Source of the DNA: a virus
Strand: one strand, 5' to 3'
Length of the DNA: 23,892 bases
IMG/VR virus record: IMGVR_UViG_3300032313_000105
Span: 1-23,892 of that record
Shown piece after piece: positions 1 through 7,154 of the stretch. Positions within the stretch are counted from its first letter, which is position 1, and each line of letters begins with the position of its first letter. The notes under the pieces were generated by a model that did not search any database, had not been told where the DNA came from, and was given only the letters and a program-made list of their open reading frames with translations. The translations under genes were made by a program, and so were the position numbers.

Positions 1-327
1 CTTTCTACCACTTTTATACTGAGGATAAATCTTCCGTCTTTTCAGTGAACCCCCTTGACCATCAGACACAACTACAATCTTTGTAGGATTAATTAGTTTA
101 GCTGCATAACCAATGCTTTTTAAGCATCCCGCAATTCCACCAGTATGGTTACCATTGGAATTGAGGGAGGGGGAGGCCATGAACGCTCTAATAAAAGTGT
201 TCATGAAATCAACAATTAGAACTTCAGAATTGGAAGATCTATTCAATCCTACACTTCTGTCTTCTTGTTTTACGTTGTCAAATAAAGAAAACAACCTCTT
301 TTTTTCACTGTCAGATAGATTACTCAT
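1..327 (-). CDS. FEN-family 5'-3' exonuclease (T4 RNase H-like), partial
   Basis: This is the N-terminal 109 codons of a gene that runs off the left edge; the frame is open to base 1. After a charged N-terminus there is a hydrophobic strand carrying an acidic residue (EVLIVDFMNTFIRAF). A later segment reads VVVSDGQGGSLKRRKIYPQYK, matching the FEN/PIN-like 5' nuclease pattern: an Asp-containing strand, then an Arg/Lys-rich stretch ending in P-x-YK-x-x-R. In T4 the equivalent enzyme (RNase H) removes RNA primers and flap DNA behind the fork. The ATG lies inside the end of the recA/uvsX-like gene, an 8-base overlap (ATGAGTAA), so the two are probably translationally coupled. The class is fairly sure. 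The specific substrate cannot be judged from this fragment. Confidence 0.75.
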   Translation of the reverse strand, partial: MSNLSDSEKKRLFSLFDNVKQEDRSVGLNRSSNSEVLIVDFMNTFIRAFMASPSLNSNGNHTGGIAGCLKSIGYAAKLINPTKIVVVSDGQGGSLKRRKIYPQYKSGRK

Positions 328-1471
328 TCTCAGATGATACACCAACATCTTCATCCGTGTCAATAACTGCGTCATCAACAATGATACTATTTGGATCTTT
401 ATACTTCATAATGACTGAATTACAGATTTTCATATAAATTTCTTCATTCAAAACTTTGTCATTTTTCATTATTTGTACAAAGTCTTTGGATTGAAACTTC
501 CATTCAGTACCATCATCCTTTTTATAGGTATAATAAGCTCCACCTTGTTTTACCAAGTCGTTTTCTTTCAGTACCTTAATCCAACTACCATAATCTGCAA
601 TTCCACTATCAAAGTAAATATCAAAAGATGCTTGACGTTGTGGTGGACCCATACGATTTTTGACAACTAATGCTTTACATTCATTGCCAATTACTTCTTC
701 ACCTTTCTTAAGTTTACCTGTGTTGTTCAAACGAACACGAACACTGCAATGATAAGCAAGTGATTTACCACCTGATACTACATACTTATCACCAAATGCC
801 ATAGCATTTATATTCTGACGTAATTGGTTAGTAAATACAGTAAGTACCTTCTGACGACCAATCATTGTAGTAATCTTACGCATTGCTTTACTGATAATAA
901 TTGATTTACCAGTAGCATAACCATCTTTACCATGATCACTTTCCAATTCTACTTTTGTTGATGCAGCAGCAACAGAGTCAACAATAATTGTAAGAATACG
1001 ATCTTTATTTGACTTACGTACAATTCCAATCATTTGTTCCATCTTTTCAAAAATATCTTCAACGGTTTCACATTGAACATATAGAAGTTTTGATAGATCT
1101 ACACCAAGACTTTTCCAGAATTCTGGAGCAGCAGCATTTTCAGTGTCAATAACAACTGCGATTCCACCTTTCTTTTGTGTATCAGCAACAACATGTGCAG
1201 ATAACAAACTCTTACCAGTTCCTTCCAATCCATTGAATTCAACCATTTTACCAACAGGTAGTCCACCATGTGGTCTGTTACTAATGGCCAAATCAAGAAT
1301 AGAAGAACCTGTACTAATCCAATCACTAATTTCTGCTGGATTTTCCTGTTCGTCTAAAAAATAAGCAATTTTACCACCGTCTTTGTTTGCTTTATTTAAC
1401 TCATTTGCGAGTAATTCAACCAACTCATCTCTTTGAGGAGTATCTTGTGTAGCTTGATTTTTCTTTTTCAT
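320..1471 (-). CDS. uvsX: RecA/UvsX-family recombinase
   Basis: This 383-residue protein is an ATP-dependent strand-exchange recombinase. Walker A is GLEGTGKS at residues 81-88. Walker B is the hydrophobic strand ILTIIVD, with the Asp at about 165. The DNA-binding and ATP-sensing segment TNQLRQN lies near 214-220, followed by the SGGKSLAYHCSVRVRL stretch typical of RecA cores. Length fits phage UvsX and bacterial RecA; the motifs look somewhat more RecA-like than classic T4 UvsX. It follows the gp32-like gene after a hairpin terminator and overlaps the FEN nuclease gene. Together these form a recombination-dependent replication set. No Shine-Dalgarno is visible before the ATG, only AT-rich sequence. 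Confidence 0.93.
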   Translation of the reverse strand: MKKKNQATQDTPQRDELVELLANELNKANKDGGKIAYFLDEQENPAEISDWISTGSSILDLAISNRPHGGLPVGKMVEFNGLEGTGKSLLSAHVVADTQKKGGIAVVIDTENAAAPEFWKSLGVDLSKLLYVQCETVEDIFEKMEQMIGIVRKSNKDRILTIIVDSVAAASTKVELESDHGKDGYATGKSIIISKAMRKITTMIGRQKVLTVFTNQLRQNINAMAFGDKYVVSGGKSLAYHCSVRVRLNNTGKLKKGEEVIGNECKALVVKNRMGPPQRQASFDIYFDSGIADYGSWIKVLKENDLVKQGGAYYTYKKDDGTEWKFQSKDFVQIMKNDKVLNEEIYMKICNSVIMKYKDPNSIIVDDAVIDTDEDVGVSSENE

Positions 1472-1482
1472 AAATTTATATA

Positions 1483-1520
1483 ACTAAAATAGGGGTGGCA
1501 GTAATATATACTACCACCCC
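1483..1520 (-). terminator. hairpin terminator between gp32-like and uvsX-like genes
   Basis: On the minus strand GGGGTGG (1514-1520) pairs with CCACCCC (1492-1498). A further four pairs form inside one mismatch. The hairpin is followed by a T-rich stretch (TATTTTAG). It starts 18 bases after the gp32-like stop codon. It probably reduces read-through from the highly expressed gp32-like gene into uvsX. The T-run is imperfect, so termination may be partial. Confidence 0.6.
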
Positions 1521-1537
1521 ATTACTAACAATTTTTT

Positions 1538-2347
1538 TTAACTGTTGAACAAATTATCAAAAGCAGCTGAAACATCATCTGTATTTGACTTTGATGCGGT
1601 AGCTGTTGGTGACTTATTCGTAGCAACTGCTTTTGGAGCAGGAGATTGAGCATCATCATCAACAATTGTGTTTACCGTTCCTTCTGTTGGAATTGAACCA
1701 TCTGGATTCAACCATGCGTTCATAACTTCCTTTAGTTCGTCATAACTAAATTCAGGGAATAGATCCATGATGTTAGTTTGTTGTGCCAAGATTTCTTTTT
1801 GAGCAACATCAATAGCAACACTTGCATTTGGCTTAACACGAATAGTAGTTTCTGGGAATGACTTACCAGAATCTTCTGCAGTACGGAATTCTACTACAAT
1901 GTCACGTCCATTTACCAGATCAGTAATATCACCGTAATCAACATCGCTGATGATACTTAGAATTTCTTGGTAAACATTCTTACCAAATCCCCAGAAACGA
2001 ACACCTTCGTTTTCTTCACCACGAACAAGGATTGGAGCATATGTACGCATCTTTGGTTCAAACTTACGTCCCAATAGCCAATCTTCCTTGTTTCCGGTCT
2101 TCTTCATACGATTTGACCATTCAACGATTGGATCTGGACGATTAAAACTGTCAGGAGATAGATAAGTCTTGTTATTGATGTTATAGTGGAACTTCAACTC
2201 AATAAAAGGATTGTCACTTTGATACTTGTAGGGAACGATACGAACCACTTGTTTACCAGGCTTTGGTTTCCAAATTAAATTGGTTTTGTTGCCTTGGTTT
2301 GTTAGAGAGCTCAGACGGCTCTTCAGCTTTGATATGTCTAATGCCAT
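1538..2347 (-). CDS. 32: Single-stranded DNA-binding protein, T4 gp32 family
   Basis: This 269-residue protein coats single-stranded DNA during replication and recombination and would load or regulate the UvsX-like protein. The N-terminus (ALDISKLKSRLSSL) matches the basic cooperativity domain of gp32. The core has the WKPKPGKQVVRIVPY segment, then KFHYNI, a NKEDWLLGRKF stretch, and VRFWGFGKNVYQEI, in the order usual for this family. The C-terminus (from about 225) is Ser/Thr/Ala-rich with scattered acidic residues and ends in AAFDNLF. In T4 the equivalent tail recruits partner proteins. There is no cysteine anywhere, so the zinc site of T4 gp32 is absent. Expression is probably autoregulated through the leader described at 2348-2430. 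Confidence 0.85.
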   Translation of the reverse strand: MALDISKLKSRLSSLTNQGNKTNLIWKPKPGKQVVRIVPYKYQSDNPFIELKFHYNINNKTYLSPDSFNRPDPIVEWSNRMKKTGNKEDWLLGRKFEPKMRTYAPILVRGEENEGVRFWGFGKNVYQEILSIISDVDYGDITDLVNGRDIVVEFRTAEDSGKSFPETTIRVKPNASVAIDVAQKEILAQQTNIMDLFPEFSYDELKEVMNAWLNPDGSIPTEGTVNTIVDDDAQSPAPKAVATNKSPTATASKSNTDDVSAAFDNLFNS

Positions 2348-2430
2348 AATTATTTTAATTAGTTAATTGTTTAATTAGTTAATTAAATAACTCACACGAA
2401 TTATTTAACGACAACCAATTAAGTTGTCAT
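2348..2430 (-). promoter_or_regulatory. gp32-type leader with hairpins and AU-rich repeats
   Basis: The 109-base gap upstream of the gp32-like ATG holds three elements in mRNA order. First is a hairpin GACAAC/GTTGTC (2410-2428). Second is an 8-bp inverted repeat TTAAATAA/TTATTTAA (2383-2390 and 2401-2408). Third are two 14-base direct repeats (plus-strand TTAATTAGTTAATT at 2355-2368 and 2371-2384) ending close to the ATG. T4 gene 32 is known to be controlled by gp32 binding cooperatively from a structured 5' site along an unstructured UUAAA-rich leader over the start codon. This layout has the same logic; the function is inferred. Confidence 0.5.
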
Positions 2431-2456
2431 TAATATATACTACCCACCAAACATTT

Positions 2457-2849
2457 TCAACTTATTATATCAAAAATTTTCACGGACACGATTCGGACAG
2501 ACACTTCACTTGTTAAAATAATGCTGTTTCTGTAGAGATTCCAGTCCAATTGGAAGGTTTTATCCAAAACACCGTTGTTTTCTTCAGCGATCAATTTGTT
2601 CATCGCATTCAGAGTGTACAGAGTGTTGGTTTCTTTTTTTCTATGAACGCTGATGGTATTTCGGAATTTCATTGAATTTCCATCGGTTAAGTCAACATTG
2701 TATGTAGCATACAATTCTTTTGGATTGTTGACATTACATAACAGAAATATTTTGCCGTTGATAACACTATAGAAATTTTTTATTTCTAAAATGACAGCAT
2801 CATATTCTTTGGAAGTGGTAAATGTACACAATAATTGTTTATTTTTCAT
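2457..2849 (-). CDS. Conserved-looking phage protein of unknown function (130 aa)
   Basis: I do not recognise a named family. The protein has 130 residues, is soluble, and has no signal peptide or membrane segment. It alternates short hydrophobic strands (LLCTFTTS, KIFLLCNV, LYATYNVDL, IILTSEVSVRIVSVKIFDII), suggesting a mainly beta fold. A central segment NTLYTLNAMNKLIAEENNG precedes a W-x-x-Y motif (DWNLYRN). Its ATG overlaps the stop of the upstream gene by four bases (ATGA, 2846-2849), so it is probably translated by coupling with the Gln-rich protein. Its place before gp32 suggests a DNA-metabolism or regulatory role, but that is only context. Confidence 0.65.
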   Translation of the reverse strand: MKNKQLLCTFTTSKEYDAVILEIKNFYSVINGKIFLLCNVNNPKELYATYNVDLTDGNSMKFRNTISVHRKKETNTLYTLNAMNKLIAEENNGVLDKTFQLDWNLYRNSIILTSEVSVRIVSVKIFDIIS

Positions 2850-3484
2850 TTATTTAATATTAGTTGTTTACCATCTATATTCCACAAATTACCAATAAAA
2901 TCGCCAGAACTATCGTACCATTTATTTTTCTTATTATAAAATCCGAATCTTAAAGCTTCTTCAAGTGTATATTCAGTAGTCAATGCCTTTTCAATTGCTA
3001 CTGCATCTTGTTCTTTTTCGTCAGAAGTTCTATCGTCACTCTTTGGTGTTTGTGGTTCTTGTTGTTGAGTTTGTTGAATTTGTTGGGGTTCTGTTGGTTC
3101 AAATTCAATTTGTTGACCGCTTTGTTGTGTTGGCTGTCCGTTTTGTTGTGTTGGTTGTTCATCTCCAGAGAATACATTAGCTTGTCCTTTTCTAGGATTT
3201 TGTTCAAAGTGAGAACCACGTTCAATAGCCTTTTGTTTATATTCAGGAGTTGGAAATGTAACGAGAATACCGTTTGAATTGTATGCTTGTCTGTCAGGAT
3301 ATCTGCCTTCAAGCATTTTATTTAGATATTGATTTACAGTTTTATAATCTATATTTGATTCCAATAAATGACATCTAAGTATTTCAATATGTTCTTGTTT
3401 AGAAATATCAAATATACCGTTTTCAATTGAATTGTCGGTACTTGACTTTTCTAATGCTTCTAAAAATATTTGTTTTAGGTTCAT
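2846..3484 (-). CDS. Gln/Thr-rich hypothetical protein with low-complexity linker (212 aa)
   Basis: No family is recognised. Residues 1-100 form an apparently folded helical region, including MNLKQIFLEALEKS and TFPTPEYKQKAIERGSHFEQNP. Residues about 105-150 are a Gln/Pro/Thr-rich linker built from repeats of PTQQ and QQ. A compact C-terminal region (about 165-212) follows, with YTLEEALRFGFYNKKNKWYDSSG and a closing NIDGKQLIL. The linker suggests two domains tethered flexibly. It lies 2 bases after the 613-residue gene and overlaps the next gene by 4 bases, so the three are likely co-translated. A role as a partner of the 613-residue protein is possible but unsupported by motif. Confidence 0.65.
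   Translation of the reverse strand: MNLKQIFLEALEKSSTDNSIENGIFDISKQEHIEILRCHLLESNIDYKTVNQYLNKMLEGRYPDRQAYNSNGILVTFPTPEYKQKAIERGSHFEQNPRKGQANVFSGDEQPTQQNGQPTQQSGQQIEFEPTEPQQIQQTQQQEPQTPKSDDRTSDEKEQDAVAIEKALTTEYTLEEALRFGFYNKKNKWYDSSGDFIGNLWNIDGKQLILNK
3040..3170 (-). repeat. CAA-rich low-complexity tract encoding the Gln linker
   Basis: The plus strand is a run of TTG/TGT-rich words (TTGTTGTGTTGG and variants) encoding PTQQ, GQQ and QQTQQQ. It is coding low complexity rather than a separate element. Such tracts can change length by replication slippage. Confidence 0.6.
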
Positions 3485-3486
3485 AA

Positions 3487-5328
3487 TTAAAATACATCTT
3501 CTTCACTTAAATTGGAACGGTGAATTTCCGTCTTGAAAGAAAACTTACTTCCTCTTTCATTTCTTAATTCAATTGCCGAATAAAATGGTTTTACTTCTAC
3601 TTTTCCATTTTCTTCTTCTTCTCGTATATCAAAGATAATATATAAATATACAACGAAATATGTTCCGGCCTTATTTTTACTAACTTCAAACTTACTTAAT
3701 CTAAAATTCTTATTTTCATTTGCATCAATTAACTTTTTACCACTAGAAAATTCATTCTTGGTTCCCATTCTGTTAATTGTCTTACCATTAAATACTACAA
3801 GCGGAAGACTATCGTTGTTTCCGAAAATTGCTTCGGCAGATATTTGACTTGCAAATTGAATAAATTCTTTCTTAATTTGTGCTTCATTACCAACATTCAT
3901 AAATCGTTCAATGAACTTTTCATAAAATACAATAGATGCAATATTAGAATTAAAAATGTTCATTGGTCTAAAAGCACCTTTATTTAACGGAACATCACCT
4001 TTAGTAGATGCATTAAAATAATCGTTATAGACTTTTATAGAAGCATTCTTAACTTGTTTTACATCTTCTGGTGTAGTTCCAGTAAGTTGTACCATAAACA
4101 AATTCTTATTATCAATCAATCTTACCTTTTCATTTATCGCACTAAATAATGAATCTGGTTGAATTCTATTGATTTGTTGAATCAAAATTGCAACATTCTT
4201 CTTTAATGATTCCGTCATCTTTACCAATTCTTCATCCGATTCTCTTGCTTCGGATAAAATACCAATTTCTTTTTCAATATTATCCCAACTATTAAACATA
4301 GCAGAATATTGATTTCTAGCATAATTCATGTCTTCTTGACACTTTTGTTCAATATTACCAAAAATCTTTACAATAGTGTTTTTAACTTTTTGTGTGAAAT
4401 CACTCCATCCTTTTGTTAATTCGGCAGATAAATCTCCTATTTTTGACGATATTCTATTAAGAGATGACTTTAATGATGATATAAATTCAATTTCAGTTAG
4501 TAGTGTTTTACCAATATAAATTTCTTCAAATATTGGATTTATACTTTCATTTTGTTGAAAAACAGATGCACCACCAGTAAATACACTGCGTGGATCTTTT
4601 TCAACTGGCTTTTCTTCGGGTTGTTGTGATTGTAACCATTGATAATATTTTTCTCTTTGTGCAGGTGTTCCAGAGAAACTTTGTTTATCTGGAAGTATAT
4701 CAAAAGCACCTTTCATTCTTCCAATACGATAACTATCACCACCTGCTTTTAAAGAAACCATTGCGAATTTCTTTCCTGTACCAGTAATTTCACACAAACT
4801 ATCTTCTAAACCAGATACTTTTCTGTCTTTTAAAGCAGTTTGTACTTCAGCAATACTACAATTATACAATAATACTACATCCGCAGTATTTTCTTTTTTC
4901 TTATCTTTGCTAGCATAACCACTATTATCAAATATATCGTAGAACTTCTTGATGTCTTGATGAATAAAACCAGTTGGTTTTGTAGAAGTAATATTTGCCA
5001 ATGTTACAGATGTACCAGATGCTAATTCAATTCTAGACTTTACATCAGCATAATTTTGATATAATTTACTTTTTCCTACAGATGCAATTACTAATTCGTC
5101 ATTGAGTTGTTGTATGCTTTTTAAAAGCGTTTCAATGTCAGCGGATAATTTTAACCATTTTATTAGTAAACTTTTTTCTTTTGGATGATAATCTCCTTGT
5201 TCACCAAATATCTTATATAACGGAAAACTTTCTCTCATCTGTTGACTGAATGGCAATGGCATAACAGTTTCAACTTGTTCTAACTTACTTTGTAAGTCTT
5301 TTAATTTTATTTCTGCATCTGTATTCAT
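3487..5328 (-). CDS. Large phage protein of unknown function (613 aa), possible nuclease-like N-terminal half
   Basis: I cannot name a family. The N-terminal 110 residues are helical (repeated Leu/Ser/Lys heptad-like pattern). Residues about 115-215 contain KENTADVVLLYN, a Glu-containing helix, then KKFAMVSLKAGGDSYRIGRMKG. An Asp on a hydrophobic strand followed by a strand ending in x-L-K resembles the D...(D/E/S)xK layout of PD-(D/E)XK nucleases, but this is tentative. Residues 220-260 are a Pro/Gln-rich hinge. The middle (270-400) is a long helical or coiled-coil region. The C-terminus is beta-rich (GTYFVVYLYIIFDIREEEENG). It could instead be a virion or internal protein. An ATATTTAT element lies 9 bases before the ATG, within a GTATATA/TATATAC inverted repeat (5331-5354). 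Confidence 0.7.
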   Translation of the reverse strand: MNTDAEIKLKDLQSKLEQVETVMPLPFSQQMRESFPLYKIFGEQGDYHPKEKSLLIKWLKLSADIETLLKSIQQLNDELVIASVGKSKLYQNYADVKSRIELASGTSVTLANITSTKPTGFIHQDIKKFYDIFDNSGYASKDKKKENTADVVLLYNCSIAEVQTALKDRKVSGLEDSLCEITGTGKKFAMVSLKAGGDSYRIGRMKGAFDILPDKQSFSGTPAQREKYYQWLQSQQPEEKPVEKDPRSVFTGGASVFQQNESINPIFEEIYIGKTLLTEIEFISSLKSSLNRISSKIGDLSAELTKGWSDFTQKVKNTIVKIFGNIEQKCQEDMNYARNQYSAMFNSWDNIEKEIGILSEARESDEELVKMTESLKKNVAILIQQINRIQPDSLFSAINEKVRLIDNKNLFMVQLTGTTPEDVKQVKNASIKVYNDYFNASTKGDVPLNKGAFRPMNIFNSNIASIVFYEKFIERFMNVGNEAQIKKEFIQFASQISAEAIFGNNDSLPLVVFNGKTINRMGTKNEFSSGKKLIDANENKNFRLSKFEVSKNKAGTYFVVYLYIIFDIREEEENGKVEVKPFYSAIELRNERGSKFSFKTEIHRSNLSEEDVF

Positions 5329-5336
5329 TCGTATAT

Positions 5337-5344
5337 ATAAATAT
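5337..5344 (-). promoter_or_regulatory. ATATTTAT element upstream of the 613-aa gene
   Basis: Minus-strand ATATTTAT at -16 to -9 from the ATG, in a 42-base gap. It is one of seven copies placed ahead of genes in this window. It is a candidate phage promoter core or initiation signal. Confidence 0.4.
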
Positions 5345-5370
5345 TACTATATACACGAAAATCAAAGTTT

Positions 5371-6723
5371 TTAAATATCAATTACTATCATTTCATCATA
5401 ATTCTTACCAATGTAACATTTAACTGGTAATTGATTGTTTGACATTAACCGTTTCAATTCCACCAAAGTTTCTTTTTTATCATTGGTATGACAATCAAAC
5501 AAAACACTATCATAAGTATATAGTATAGCTTTGGTTTGTTTATCATTCAAGTATTCATTTACTCTAACCAATGATTGCATTCCAAATTCAGTTTCACTTG
5601 CTTGTAAGATATAATTGAACAGTTTATTTGGACTTGGGTCATTTATATGATTTTTAGTAATTCTTCTTTTATAAATGGGAGTTTCTACATAACCATGTTC
5701 ACTAAAGAATAACCATCTATGAGCAATATAATCACTCATTTTCTTGAAATATGGTATTTCTAATAGTTCAACTGGAATATTACCATACATACATTGAAAA
5801 GTAAGGTTCTTTGACGCTTTAATTTCTTCATCCGTCAAAGTTTCTTTACCATAATACAACCTACCAAGATATTCATAAGCATTTGTCGGTAAGTTATAAT
5901 TGATTAACTTTGCAACTATGTGGGGGTGGTAGGCACTATAATCAATCATAAACAACATACCTTCATCACCGTATCTACTAATTAATGATGCCCTACATCC
6001 ATTTTCTTTGTTCAATGCACTATAGTTAATGTTACCAAACCTATTACTAGGTCGTCCTGTTGCGGTATATAGGTTATATTGAGTATAAACAAACCCATTC
6101 CTATCTTTGCTGGTTTTGTTTTCAAAATGCCTATTAAACAATTCTACATCAACTTTCAATCCATTGTATTCAAGAATTTTAAGATTGTCTGTAATGGTAC
6201 TATTGATACTATGAAAACTATCATCAATTTTGACAGATTTAAGTCTAATCAACACTGCATCATACATGTTTTCAAACTTTTCCAAATGTTTTACCATTGG
6301 AATTGCTTTATTCAATTCACCATATTTTTGAAATCTGGTTTTGATTACATTATGCGCAGTTGTATCAAATTCACTATAATCATCAACTTTACCGTCACTA
6401 ATAAAGAAAATGATATTGATATCATACAGATTATTGATAGAAAATAGATGTAAACACTTTTTCTTGTCAAATACCCATTTCTTACCCTTAAGTTTATTAA
6501 AATCTTTGATTAATGTTTCTTTATTGATAAAAACATTACAATCTGGGTGAGTAAGATTGATGACATAGGTAGTTTTGGATTTGAGTATATGAATCAAAAC
6601 CGTGCACAATTCATCTACACAAGGATGCACCTTTTCATCTGATTGTATACATTCAAGAATAAAATCAGATGAAATATGCAATTCTAAGAATTTAGAATAC
6701 GATTGTTTATCCAGACACACCAT
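5371..6723 (-). CDS. Compact family A DNA polymerase-like protein
   Basis: From the ATG at 6723 the product has 450 residues; a GTG at 6729 would add two. The polymerase core is visible in the C-terminal 240 residues. TATGRPSNRFGNINYSALN (220-238) resembles the PolA motif TxTGRLSS...NLQN. DYSAYHPHI (261-269) is motif A. KNLTFQCMYG (305-314) is motif B with its Lys and Tyr-Gly. YILQASETE is the Q-helix. YTYDSVLF (402-409) is motif C. Both catalytic Asp positions (A and C) are kept. The usual Glu of motif A (DYSQIELR) is His/Pro-like here, and the HDE of motif C reads Y-D-S. The N-terminal 160 residues are unrecognised and lack a clear 3'-5' exonuclease signature. T4-like phages normally replicate with a family B enzyme, so this may be an accessory polymerase or a divergent replicase. 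Confidence 0.75.
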   Translation of the reverse strand: MVCLDKQSYSKFLELHISSDFILECIQSDEKVHPCVDELCTVLIHILKSKTTYVINLTHPDCNVFINKETLIKDFNKLKGKKWVFDKKKCLHLFSINNLYDINIIFFISDGKVDDYSEFDTTAHNVIKTRFQKYGELNKAIPMVKHLEKFENMYDAVLIRLKSVKIDDSFHSINSTITDNLKILEYNGLKVDVELFNRHFENKTSKDRNGFVYTQYNLYTATGRPSNRFGNINYSALNKENGCRASLISRYGDEGMLFMIDYSAYHPHIVAKLINYNLPTNAYEYLGRLYYGKETLTDEEIKASKNLTFQCMYGNIPVELLEIPYFKKMSDYIAHRWLFFSEHGYVETPIYKRRITKNHINDPSPNKLFNYILQASETEFGMQSLVRVNEYLNDKQTKAILYTYDSVLFDCHTNDKKETLVELKRLMSNNQLPVKCYIGKNYDEMIVIDI

Positions 6724-6737
6724 TGACACAATGTAAC

Positions 6738-6743
6738 ATTATA
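6738..6743 (-). promoter_or_regulatory. possible -10 element (TATAAT) before the polymerase-like gene
   Basis: The minus strand carries TATAAT about 15 bases before the ATG at 6723, in the 35-base gap after the preceding gene. No -35 match exists at 16-18 bases; a TTGACT lies only 9 bases upstream. The call is weak, but a separate earlier promoter for a DNA-metabolism gene would make sense. Confidence 0.25.
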
Positions 6744-6758
6744 ACAAATCAAAGTCAA

Positions 6759-7154
6759 TTATTTACCGTCCCAAAATTCAAGTGGGTTATTTAAATAATT
6801 TTTTATACCTTTCATTGATTTTTCATATTCAACCAATGTTTGAATATTTTGTTCTTGAACTCCTTTTCTATCAAGAATTTTATTTTTATATTGATTGTTT
6901 TTTGGACCGGATATTATCCATTGTATAACCACTTTATTAAAATAATTAACATAAATTTTATTATATATGTTTTTATCTACTTCGGTTATTATTAAATCGT
7001 TTATTTTTTGAACAAAATAACGATTGATATATCCTTTTTCATAATCTTTTAATGTTGGAAATGGTTTGTAATAACTTGGATATACATCATTTGACATATC
7101 AACTCCACCAATATTAGTATATTGTTCTGGTATAATCATATTATTTAATCGCAT
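6759..7154 (-). CDS. Small tail/baseplate-module protein of unknown function (131 aa)
   Basis: The first ATG (7154) lies inside the 3' end of the preceding gene and overlaps it by 14 bases. A second ATG at 7139, just past that gene's stop, would give 126 residues starting MIIPEQY and is an equally good candidate. The body has PFPTLKDYEKGYINRYFVQKIND, an ISGPKN loop, and a C-terminal IKNYLNNPLEFWDGK. It is Tyr/Asn/Lys-rich, with no signal or membrane segment. The compact sequence and its position right after two large tail proteins suggest a small structural or assembly protein of the baseplate. I cannot assign it to a named T4 gene. Confidence 0.65.
   Translation of the reverse strand: MRLNNMIIPEQYTNIGGVDMSNDVYPSYYKPFPTLKDYEKGYINRYFVQKINDLIITEVDKNIYNKIYVNYFNKVVIQWIISGPKNNQYKNKILDRKGVQEQNIQTLVEYEKSMKGIKNYLNNPLEFWDGK

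Noticed and set aside
113-337. Plus-strand open frame at the left end
   Set aside because: The opposite frame encodes a recognisable FEN nuclease N-terminus that overlaps uvsX; the plus-strand frame has no motif.
2410-2428. GACAAC/GTTGTC hairpin as a terminator
   Set aside because: The stem is short, there is no U-run on the minus strand, and it lies in the gp32 leader, where a regulatory role is more plausible.
6738-6760. TTGACT...TATAAT on the minus strand before the polymerase-like gene as a sigma70 promoter
   Set aside because: The spacing between hexamers is only 9 bases, too short for a sigma70 promoter; only the -10-like element is retained as a weak call.
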